Assembly: GCA_029834535.1 (NCBI GenBank)
Contig: JAQMWT010000693.1
Span: 1-24,416 of the forward strand
Direction of reading: 5' to 3'
DNA from: Chrysophaeum taylorii
Lineage: Eukaryota > Sar > Pelagophyceae > Pelagomonadales > Pelagomonadaceae
Length of the DNA stretch: 24,416 nucleotides
Shown piece by piece: positions 17,676 through 24,416 of this stretch (positions within the stretch are counted from its first letter, which is position 1; each line of letters begins with the position of its first letter). The position numbers and the translations under genes are program-made. Below the pieces are notes generated by a model that did no database searches, was not told the origin of the DNA, and worked only from the letters and a program-made list of their open reading frames with translations.

Positions 17676-18313
17676 TTTTGACGGTCGGGGGCAGCAGAAA
17701 GCACATGCGCCGTCCCCGGCGCATCTGTTGGAAGCGAAGCATAGGGAATTTGGCGGTTCCCATTAGTGGGATCCTGGATCTCTTTTGACACCCACTTAAC
17801 GACGAGTACGCATATTAACACAAATCTCACGTGACGAGGTGGTGGCCGGATTCCAAACGTACGTCGCCAGGATCGATCTGTCGGGCTCAACGCGGTCGGC
17901 AGGACTTCACCACTTTGGCGGAAACCCTAGTCACGGAGTTGTGTGATCGACTCTAAAATCGCAAGAGTATCTGAGGGACGACAGACGCTAAATGTTTACG
18001 AATCCGTCTTAGGCATAGCCAGCCCAATCATGATCCACCGGCATCGTGAGCAACTCGGCGTCATTTTGAGAGACAAAGGCTGAGTGTCCGAGCGATGTCC
18101 CAAACGAAGATGAACCCGCGTAACGGTGTAAGCCGTACCTGTTGCTCTCGGGACGAGCCAATATTATTCAGCTGGAGAAGGTGGCGTTCACGAGCATAAC
18201 CTAAAGCTGCAGCAAATGTGTTGCATGTTCACAATGTCTTCGCCTGGTTTCTTGCAAGTGCAGTGGGTGACTGAAACCAACAATCGCACGCGAGCTCACC
18301 AGAAGGTGTGATA
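17676..18313 (-). other. Interval between methyltransferase and reverse transcriptase
   Basis: No domain is certain here. Short stretches in one frame, such as SLGHSAFVSQNDAELLTMPVD, could be the decayed C-terminal end of the methyltransferase (target-recognition side) or the start of the RT linker, but the frames break every 20-40 codons. Composition is like that of the surrounding pol sequence. Confidence 0.4.
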
Positions 18314-18658
18314 TCATATTGACGACGACACGTAGGGGCGTGGCAAAGCACGCGAAATAATGGGCGCCTCCTGTTCAATCAGCCACATCACGAAGCCAGC
18401 CATTTTGCACAGCTTCATCGTCCAGTTAGTGGCCGTAACACCCTTGCCAACATCTCTGGATGTCAAGTTGCAGAGTGCTGAATGAACGCAGGGCGGAGAC
18501 GCTATACACATCGACGATGACCATTCCGCTTCAGGCAAATAAGCCTTGATCAACCAGAGGGTCGAGTCATATCGTCCACAGCGTGTGCTGGACCACAGGT
18601 ATCTTCGGAAAATTCTTCTGATGAACCTTGTTGGCAGCTGTTGACGAGTCAAGAGCAA
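18314..18658 (-). pseudogene. Cytosine-5 DNA methyltransferase, catalytic Cys part
   Basis: In the frame starting about 18592, STLWLIKAYLPEAEWSS is followed by MCIASPPCVHSALCNLTS, where PPC is motif IV with the nucleophilic cysteine of cytosine-5 methyltransferases. WLIE then stands where motif VI (E-N-V/P) is expected, though with Gln in place of Asn. It continues the N-terminal methyltransferase part at 18567-19124 after a single frameshift near 18590. The target-recognition domain and motifs VIII-X are not confidently visible. A truncated, inactive copy is likely here, but the family assignment is good. Confidence 0.65.
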
Positions 18659-19124
18659 GGACGACTCGAAACGACGTCCCGCACAACTCGTTCGCTCGTT
18701 GCAGTCCTAAAGTACTTCCTCCGGCGCCGCTGAAGAGCATCACAACCTTGCGATACGTGATCGGCACCCAGTGGACCTTTTCAAACCTTCGGCGAATCTC
18801 GCTTTCCGTAACTTCTCGGCATTTCTTTTCCTCCTCGTCAGTTCGTCGGTCGAAATCGTCGTTACCGAGCGATTCTTGACGAGAATTCTTCTTATCGGCA
18901 GAAGGAGACGCCTTCTGCACTGAGCTCAAAAGCATCAGTTCGGGAGCCGCATTGTCTTGAGTAAGATGGCTTGCGACCGAAACAGTGAATGATAGGCTAG
19001 CCTTGTTAGATTCGGCTTCACCATCCTTCGTTAAATCGTCGACCGTCTCAGCATTCAGCTCGTCATCAAAACGAACAATATCGCCCAAAGCAAGGACTTC
19101 ACCTTGAGTGATCACGGTCGGCAC
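18567..19124 (-). pseudogene. Cytosine-5 DNA methyltransferase, SAM-binding part, after a linker
   Basis: The 185-codon frame starts with a gypsy-like linker (TVITQGEVLALGDIVRFDDE). It passes through an acidic, Ser/Lys-rich stretch to EVTESEIRRRFEKVHW and then RKVVMLFSGAGGSTLGLQRA. FSGAGG...G is motif I (SAM binding) of cytosine-5 methyltransferases. VVLALDSSTAANKVHQKNFP corresponds to motif II with an acidic residue contacting the SAM ribose, and the segment ends VVQHTLW before a stop that comes from a frameshift. It lies in the same orientation as pol, between protease-like and RT sequence, so it was probably part of the polyprotein. Confidence 0.7.
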
Positions 19125-19538
19125 ATCCTGGGTAAAGATATCGCCACTCGAGCTGCGAACTTATCATGATCCGCAGGAGAAGAACACATTCCATCGACTA
19201 CCCCGATTTGCTCGTACCCAGAAGACGTAGCAACGAAACTTGCCCAGTTTCCATGGGCTCTGAAAGAGCGACTGGCACGCAGTAGTGCGCCCAGGCTCGA
19301 CCTTCATCGTGCGCGCAGCATAGGCTATCACTTCATAGGCATCGCTGTTCGAACTTTGAGAAGGCGTAACTGGAGGAACTCCCAAGTCGTCGAAGCTCCC
19401 GCTCGTTTCGGCGGTGGACGCTGGAGGTCTTCAATATTGCACAAGCGAGCGTAGACTCGGTTCTCACCTGTGCTCAGGCTTTGTTGCATCGCATGGTGCT
19501 GTTGCCCATAAACCTGAACTACCACGGGATTGTTCTCG
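19125..19538 (-). pseudogene. Linker between protease-like region and methyltransferase
   Basis: Two overlapping frames give SPILTFRTTYDENNPVVVQVY and YEVIAYAARTMKVEPGRTTAC, then a stop at 19164 and a shift to the next frame. The pattern of short beta segments ending in PGR resembles the connector between protease and RT in gypsy elements, where repeated V-PG motifs occur. Nothing catalytic is visible. Confidence 0.5.
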
Positions 19539-19839
19539 TCATAAGTTGTTCTGAACGTCAAAATCGGAGAATCTACTCGTCGATCCTGCACCTTTAACTC
19601 CTTGCGCGTAAGCGACTTGTGTGCGTAGAAACGCAATGCGATTCCGCGGGTAGTCCACTATGGCTCCAAACACCCGAATATCGCGCGCTCCCAGCAAAAA
19701 TAGATGATTAGTATCGGCCACAATAGCAACAACTGGAACGGCTACGTCGTCCGCAAGCGCAATCCGCAATGCAACCCATTTTTGGATAGTCGTTATGTTC
19801 AATCCTGACCTCAGTTCGAATCTCATATCATCCCGCACG
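19539..19839 (-). pseudogene. Retropepsin-like protease remnant
   Basis: Immediately inside the 5' LTR the frame reads MRFELRSGLN, VAVPVVAIVADTNHLFLLGA and RDIRVFGAIVDYPRNRIAF. The FLLG-A-RD-I...A-x-V-D-Y pattern is the C-terminal half of a retroviral-type aspartic protease. The N-terminal half with the DTG/DSG catalytic loop is not present, and gag would normally precede it, so the 5' portion of the internal region seems deleted. Assignment is moderate because only half of the domain is left. Confidence 0.5.
19814..19837 (-). other. Candidate tRNA primer-binding site
   Basis: On the minus strand, two bases after the 5' LTR, a 24-base stretch starts TGCGGGATGATATGAG and continues ATTCGAAC. 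It reads like the antisense of a tRNA 3' end: TGG (here TGC) for CCA, one discriminator base, seven acceptor-stem bases, then the complement of the T arm including GTTCGAAT. One mismatch in the CCA complement is the only departure. The cognate tRNA cannot be named from this. Confidence 0.5.
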
Positions 19840-20156
19840 TATGGCGGCACAGAAAAACCTTCCCGACCCCCGGGTGACAAAGGGGGTACTCACCGACTCG
19901 TCCTAGACCTCACTGAAAGAGGAAAACACGGACGCGGGGTCGGATATGCTGCTACACACATTGCTCACGCTCACCAAGCTCTCAACAAGATGGGGAGATG
20001 GATGATAGCAAGAATACTACAAGAATACAGCAAGAATGCTTCTCACAAGAGAGAGGTATGATGTCACTAAGAAGATAGGAAAAGGTGTCCCGTTGAACGG
20101 GCATCAAGCCTCGAGAGAGAGAGGGTAAGCCTTAGCGATCAGGAGTTGCCGCCACA
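19840..20156 (-). repeat. Ty3/gypsy 5' LTR
   Basis: This 317-bp repeat is nearly identical to 13502-13822. It begins TATGGCGGCA and ends TGCCGCCACA, and CCGTC follows at 20157-20161. On the coding strand it is the 5' LTR and would hold the promoter. No TATA box is obvious to me. Confidence 0.95.
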
Positions 20157-20490
20157 CCGTCCAGGTCCTCCAGGTCTACTCTCTCGGCAAGCATGGCCTT
20201 CAGCTCGTCCTCGTTCCCAAGAAGGAGATCGAAGACTTGGCGCACATGTCGGACCGACAGCGGCGCGAGAAGGCGCGGGGCCTTGAGACCATCCTCAAGC
20301 TCTATTGCGGCGACGTCTGAAACGAAATCGTGCTCACCAGCAAACGCGATCTCGAGGGCGCCGCAAGCAGCAGTCTATCTTCAAAGGCCCCAAAGTCGGA
20401 GGCCGGCAGGATCTCCAGGCCATCGGGGCCTCTCGCCACCAGCGTCGGGCGCGCGGGCCCTACGCCAAGAAGCCTAACACGTCGCGCTAG
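20157..20490 (+). pseudogene. Unidentified coding sequence, 3' part
   Basis: In frame with 13434-13501 across the retrotransposon, this part reads QVLQVYSLGKHGLQLVLVPK, KEIEDLAHMSDRQRREKARG and ETILKLYCGDV before a stop near 20318. Shifted frames then give TSKRDLEGAAS and SIFKGPKVGGRQDLQAIGA, with a basic end PYAKKPNTSR and a stop at 20488-20490 that is probably the original terminus. I do not recognise the family. The exact in-frame continuation across the target site supports the view that this was once one coding sequence with 12539-13501. Confidence 0.5.
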
Positions 20491-20697
20491 GAGTCAGAGG
20501 CCGGAGGCATGGTCGGAGTGGGTTAGGACCTTGAGCGGACGCGGGTTTCTATTGTGAGCTGCCAACAAGCCGCCGCAGTTTGTGCATTTATACAGCCGTG
20601 CAGACCTCACCTAAGAAAACACAAAATCCGAGTTCGACCCCAAATCGGTGGGCGAAATCTAACAAACGGTAACCACCAACTTCAACTTCGCACCTCC
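20491..20697. other. Gene-free interval
   Basis: No gene or motif was recognised. The end of the interval (CTAACAAACGG, then CCACCAACTTCAACTTCGC) runs into the short repeat and may be a decayed version of its tail. Confidence 0.4.
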
Positions 20698-21066
20698 GAG
20701 CATGGGAGCCAGGCCGGACCGACCGGAGCCAGTCTGGAATCACGGGCCTGCATGACTAAATCACTCCTGGCCAGCCCAGGTGGAAGATCCCGCTGGCACG
20801 GGATAGAATCACCGGTCTTCAGACGGGAAATGAGCGAGTCATGAGAGGATCAGGCTTGTCGTTGCGCACGTAGCCCGCGATGTTTCGCAAGTCAATAGTC
20901 GATGACGCCCTGTTGCGCCCCGGCCATACCCTGTCTATCATAAATGTTCCGGCTTAAACCGGCTTCGCCAGGAGGCGAACAGGTGCCAACCTACGCCGGG
21001 AGGGCGGATACCCTCGCAAGGCGCAGGATTCATAAGGCACCGTCCTCCATCGCTGCCATGCCGTGG
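20698..21066 (-). repeat. Short interspersed repeat, copy 3
   Basis: This copy shares CATGGGAGCCAGGCCGGACC with 12021 and the block GGTGCCAACCTACGCCGGGA with 151-171, ending CACCGTCCTCCATCGC as at 209-224. It is diverged, and its flanking duplication was not found. It lies about 280 bp downstream of the kinase stop codon, with no recognised feature between. Strand follows the tailed copy at 11984-12398. Confidence 0.55.
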
Positions 21067-21348
21067 GTGATCCAGAGTTAGCGGGTACTTATTCCACCCC
21101 CGTTTTTTGTAAAAATTGGTCTCTGGGAGATCATGTTGCGCCTTCACAAAATTTTCGATGCACCCAAGTTATATTTACAGGCTGCCACCTTCCTATCCTA
21201 TCATTTAAGCAGGCTCTCGTTCTTGCCGCCATTCGTCCATTAATGTTGTTCGCCCTGCCTTGGCGTGGCGGAAAGGAATCATGTCCGTCAACACGGGTAC
21301 TCACTCTGTCTTTGATGATGCCCGTGAATCCCTTCGAAATTTTGCACA

Positions 21349-23352
21349 TCAACGAAGATTCCAAATTACACATACGTTCACAACGCACAACGCACCTTGT
21401 TCGCTGGGGGCCCCTCTATCCACACAATGTTTTAACTTCGGTTGGTTGTACTGGATAGTGCGATTGCCCATGAAGTATGCTCCCGGTACTTGCTTACTTC
21501 CTTGCCTGCGGGCACCCAATCCTGGTCGTTCAGGAGTCGCAGAAGCGGTATTGACTTTTCTCTCTTCAAGTCCTGAAACAAAGAGAGGACAGCCTCTCCT
21601 AGTGGTTACGAAACCACGATGCTTGCTGTTGTTGGAGCTGGCAAGCTCGGTTTTTGGGTTATCTGAGCACTGTGGAGACACACGAGATGGCGTCCTAATC
21701 TCCGTGTTACATCGGGGCGAGACGTTGGTGTCTCCTGCTGCCTTACTGTCTACCGGTGTATCTTTAGCTTGGGGCATTGCATGCCGTCGCATTCGCCCTT
21801 GTTTTGAGAACATTTGATCCGATCGTATCACAGACAAAGAAACATGGCAATCCGCGAAGGCTGAAACCGGTCGCGATCGGGTTTCCACTGGCCGTGTGCT
21901 CCATGAGCCTCTATGTCCACTACGAATTGACCGTGGAAAATATATTTCAGGCACATCCTTATTCTTCAGCCTAGAGGTGTTCAAATATGTATCAATGACG
22001 CTGCTGTCGTTCGCTTTGTCCGTGGTCCTATCTGACCCACCCATGATGTTGAGTTGTGCAGATGTACTCTCTACTTGTTTTCCTTGTGCTCTAGCCTGAT
22101 TCGAGATTGATGTAGCAACAGCCACAGAAAACCTGCCCTTCGTACACATGTCACATGTTTTCCAATTACGGAAGTATCGAAGCACCAGCAAATGGTAAGT
22201 AGCCGTAATGTTGTTGTGCAATCCCATCGCTAGACAATTCGCAACAGATTGTCGAGGGACAGCAAACTCACTTTCCATTTCATCGAGGACACGTGAATCA
22301 AGTATGACATTTTTTTTTTTCGAGTTTACGTCAAAACCAAATTCGTTTGAAGCCGACACCTTTGTTGGAATTTCATACGACAGAATACCCGGTGTAACGC
22401 CTTGCATACACCATGGGTGTTTGCGAATGTCCTGTGTTGAATATCTCACATCGGGGTTCACAGCCAGGATGCAACTGATAAGGTCTTTGACCTCCACTGA
22501 AATCCAACTCGGCGTCGAATAAGTACCAGACATTATTTTCTTGTACAGAGCCGCCGTACTTGAATCCTCAAATGGAAGACGTCCACATATTAATGCATAA
22601 AGGACAACACCCATGCTCCAGATGTCCGCCTTAGGGCCCCAATATTGACCACAAGTAATCATTTCTGGGGCAGCATAGCAAGGTGAACCGCAGGCTGTGT
22701 GAAGGAGCTGGCCGCCATCATGTGTGTTGGAAAGGCCGAAATCAATTATCTTAACAACATAGCCAAATTCTAGCGATGTCTGAAGCAGCAAATTTTCAGG
22801 TTTGAGATCACGATGCGTGACTTCCATAGCATGAAGGTAATCAACTCCATCCACTATCTGCAGAAAGAAAAACCGTGCCTGATTTTCGTAAACGCGCTTG
22901 TGCTTCACAATGTAATGGAACATCTCACCAGCATCAGCATTTTCCATTATTAAATGAATTGCGCTTGGCGTATCAAGAACCTCAAAGAGCTGAACTATGT
23001 TTCGGTGATGATTCCTCTTGAGGATCTTAATCTCACGCGCAACACGTCGAACATCCGTTGCTTCAACAAGTCGGGACTTTTCAAGGACCTTGACGGCGAC
23101 CTTTTCACCTGTTGGTATGTGTGTTCCCACACGCACCTTTCCAAACGAGCCCTCACCCATGACTTTGCCGAGCACATAGTTGCCCACTGCCTGTGCTCTC
23201 TGCTGTGGTAACCAACCCTCGTCAAAATTCCGACGTTCGCAAGAGATCACTCGGCGCTGAGTATCGGGTGTTAAACGTCTGCGCACCATAGCACGTTGAC
23301 GAGCGCCGTGCCATGTCGACGCAGAAGACGTCGCTGGTCTACGTGCAGCCAT
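21349..23352 (-). CDS. SNF1/AMPK-type serine/threonine protein kinase
   Basis: A 667-aa intron-free protein. The kinase domain spans about residues 58-316 from the Met at 23352: glycine loop GEGSFGKV (66-73), VAVK lysine 88, alpha-C glutamate near 107, HRD at 180-182, DFG at 204-206 and HTACGSPCYAAPE with activation-loop Thr219. LLHTACGSP...APE is typical of SNF1/AMPK/SnRK kinases, which phosphorylate metabolic targets when energy is low and are switched on by an upstream kinase at that threonine. A UBA-like segment follows at about 346-390 (VLDEMESEFAVPRQSVANCL, GLHNNITATYHLL). The rest is low-complexity and lacks a recognisable regulatory C-terminal domain. The frame is open to 23511, but those first 53 codons run through the Helitron end, so Met at 23352 (or 23289) is preferred. 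This is the only intact-looking host gene in the window. Confidence 0.9.
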   Translation of the reverse strand: MAARRPATSSASTWHGARQRAMVRRRLTPDTQRRVISCERRNFDEGWLPQQRAQAVGNYVLGKVMGEGSFGKVRVGTHIPTGEKVAVKVLEKSRLVEATDVRRVAREIKILKRNHHRNIVQLFEVLDTPSAIHLIMENADAGEMFHYIVKHKRVYENQARFFFLQIVDGVDYLHAMEVTHRDLKPENLLLQTSLEFGYVVKIIDFGLSNTHDGGQLLHTACGSPCYAAPEMITCGQYWGPKADIWSMGVVLYALICGRLPFEDSSTAALYKKIMSGTYSTPSWISVEVKDLISCILAVNPDVRYSTQDIRKHPWCMQGVTPGILSYEIPTKVSASNEFGFDVNSKKKNVILDSRVLDEMESEFAVPRQSVANCLAMGLHNNITATYHLLVLRYFRNWKTCDMCTKGRFSVAVATSISNQARAQGKQVESTSAQLNIMGGSDRTTDKANDSSVIDTYLNTSRLKNKDVPEIYFPRSIRSGHRGSWSTRPVETRSRPVSAFADCHVSLSVIRSDQMFSKQGRMRRHAMPQAKDTPVDSKAAGDTNVSPRCNTEIRTPSRVSPQCSDNPKTELASSNNSKHRGFVTTRRGCPLFVSGLEERKVNTASATPERPGLGARRQGSKQVPGAYFMGNRTIQYNQPKLKHCVDRGAPSEQGALCVVNVCVIWNLR

Positions 23353-23423
23353 GCCTATTGCCAACAACACGATCACTTCGTAGGAAGTAGCGTCACTTGT
23401 AGTTCGAGATACCGTTATGAACT

Positions 23424-23760
23424 GACAAGTGCAGGCCAGTAAGTTCGCCAGTAAGTTCACCTGGTCCCAATCTCTAACCCCAGTAAGTTCACCTGGTCCC
23501 AGTAAGTTCACCTAGTCCCAATCTCTAACCCCAGTAAATTCGGCGTAAGCCCACTCGTGCTCACACCCACTCCCCCCCCTCTCCTTCGAGCTCGTCGCTC
23601 TCACCACCGCCAATCTAAGCTGCTTTGATCCGCAGACGCCGCTAACCTTTGAGTTTACTCTAAAGCCTGTAAGTTCTCACCATTCTGGTTCACCTGGTCC
23701 AGTTCACCTGGTCACTAAAGTTCACCTGTCCCAATCTTAACCTGTTCACCTGGTCCTGCA
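23424..23760. repeat. GTAAGTTCACC repeat array of copy C
   Basis: Five or more units of CAGTAAGTTCACCTGGTCC type lie between 23434 and 23540, followed by the conserved CTCGTCGCTCTC...CAATCTAAGCTGCTTTG spacer and a second, more decayed block. Some units have lost bases (GTTCACCTGGTCCAGTTCACC), giving a length-variable array. Confidence 0.75.
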
Positions 23761-23769
23761 AAGTCGACC

Positions 23770-24393
23770 ATAGTGCGCGTAAGACGCTGGAGGGGCTTAT
23801 CGGTACGCGCAGCACGGAGTAGGGTGGTCGTCGACTCAGAAGAGGATATCCTCGGGTTGCCGATCGACGAGAGCCACGTAGAGCTGGACGTGGCAGAAGA
23901 CGGGCTTCGGCAGGACGCCGACCTCGCGGGGCGTCTGGCCCTGGCTCTTGTGATCGTTTGGCGTCGGCGGGCCTTGGATACAGGTTGGAGGAGCCTCGGT
24001 GACAAACACGATCGATCATGTATCTGGTACCGTTGCAGTGGCCGTGCGACGGGTCGAGGTTGCGAAGACTTTGCTCGCGATCAAAGTCATGCCGTTGGTT
24101 GTCAGGAGTTGAAAACTCGACTGTAAAGAGCGAGGCGTCGTCTTCCGACCCACCTAGTCGGCCGAAAGAACTCCGACGCCTCGTCTCCGGGAAAAAGGCC
24201 GCGGTCATGCGCGCGTTGTCGCATCGACAACATCGTTTCGACGGGGCGTGAGAATGGCGCTGAAAGAGCCGCCGCGGGTCGTGGAAATAGTCTGCGAGGT
24301 CGCCGTAGACGGCTTGAGGATCACTGTCTGGCTCTCGCGCCTACCTGATCCTTACTCGCGCCTACCTGATCCTTACCCTAAATCGAGGGACAA
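23770..24393 (-). pseudogene. Helitron/PIF1 helicase C-terminal fragment (copy C)
   Basis: Minus-strand frames give LRNLDPSHGHCNGTRYMIDR, the strongest single helicase block among the copies, preceded by TVEFSTP equivalents and followed by PLPK/ARLLPRPALRGS-type frames of the final motif. The segment near 24300 corresponds to VYGDLADYF. Frameshifts differ from those in copies A and B, so each copy decayed on its own after insertion. Confidence 0.7.
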
Positions 24394-24416
24394 ACAAACA
24401 AACAGACAAACAGACA

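Larger units (their letters stand above)
13502..20156 (-). mobile_element. Complete Ty3/gypsy retrotransposon carrying a DNA methyltransferase domain
   Basis: The 6655-bp element has LTRs at 13502-13822 and 19840-20156 and a 5-bp target duplication, CCGTC, at 13497-13501 and 20157-20161. On the coding (minus) strand the LTRs start TGTGGCGGCA and end TGCCGCCATA. Internal order is candidate primer site, protease-like region, linker, cytosine-5 methyltransferase domain, reverse transcriptase, RNase H, integrase, and integrase C-terminal region, the Ty3/gypsy order of RT before integrase. No gag is seen. Frameshifts in most domains and a 134-bp duplication make the copy nonautonomous. The two LTRs differ by scattered substitutions and small indels, so the insertion is not brand new. 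Confidence 0.9.
23424..24416 (-). mobile_element. Helitron-derived fragment, copy C
   Basis: This copy has the same orientation and layout as copy A. Its 3' end CCTGCACTTGTC is at 23424-23435, followed by the GTAAGTTCACC array and then the helicase fragment. The 5' boundary (CCCTAAATCGAGGGAC) lies near 24393, where (AAAC/AGAC)n sequence begins and runs off the window. Its end is only 71 bp from the preferred kinase start, so it replaces or displaces the native upstream region of that gene. Confidence 0.65.

Noticed and set aside
23353..23511. Kinase start at the first Met of the frame (23511)
   Set aside because: Most of those 53 codons are Helitron repeat sequence; the Met at 23352 lies outside it and still leaves the whole kinase domain.

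Overview
The window is eukaryotic and consists mostly of nested, mutually interrupting transposable elements, with one clear host gene near the right end. That gene is an intron-free SNF1/AMPK-type protein kinase on the minus strand. The mix of an RLE-type LINE, a Ty3/gypsy LTR element, a Crypton-like tyrosine recombinase, Helitron-derived helicase pieces and an intron-free kinase would fit a protist or alga. A red alga such as Chondrus is one guess, but the sequence alone does not prove it.

Left part (about 1 to 12540). A Helitron-derived fragment (copy A) lies at 325-1313. To its right is a decayed minus-strand LINE reverse transcriptase gene running from about 11116 down to 1583. The LINE is broken by three insertions whose target duplications I could locate: a 5.28 kb element carrying a Crypton-type recombinase (4169-9445, flanked by TACCT), a solo LTR (9465-9785, flanked by GGCTC) and a second, related solo LTR (10607-10917, flanked by GGGGC). 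Removing each insert plus one duplicate copy restores the LINE reading frame at every junction. A second Helitron fragment (copy B, inverted relative to A) abuts the LINE 5' end at 11117-12538. It is itself interrupted by a 415-bp repeat with a (GTTA)n tail and an 11-bp target duplication.

Middle part (12539 to 20490). An unidentified plus-strand coding sequence with a 45-bp tandem repeat is split by a complete 6655-bp Ty3/gypsy element (13502-20156, CCGTC duplication). The element has paired LTRs, a candidate tRNA primer site and a short polypurine tract. Its minus-strand pol carries protease-like sequence, reverse transcriptase, RNase H, an integrase with zinc finger and DDE residues, and an integrase C-terminal domain. 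Between the protease and reverse transcriptase regions sits a frameshifted cytosine-5 DNA methyltransferase catalytic domain, the most striking feature in the window. No gag was recognised, and several frameshifts plus a 134-bp tandem duplication indicate that this copy is dead.

Right part (20491 to 24416). A diverged copy of the short repeat lies downstream of the kinase gene (21349-23352). A third Helitron fragment (copy C) ends only about 70 bp upstream of the likely kinase start, so the kinase promoter or 5' leader probably lies partly in transposon sequence. All Helitron copies carry arrays built on GTAAGTTCACC, which is also a 5' splice-site-like core.
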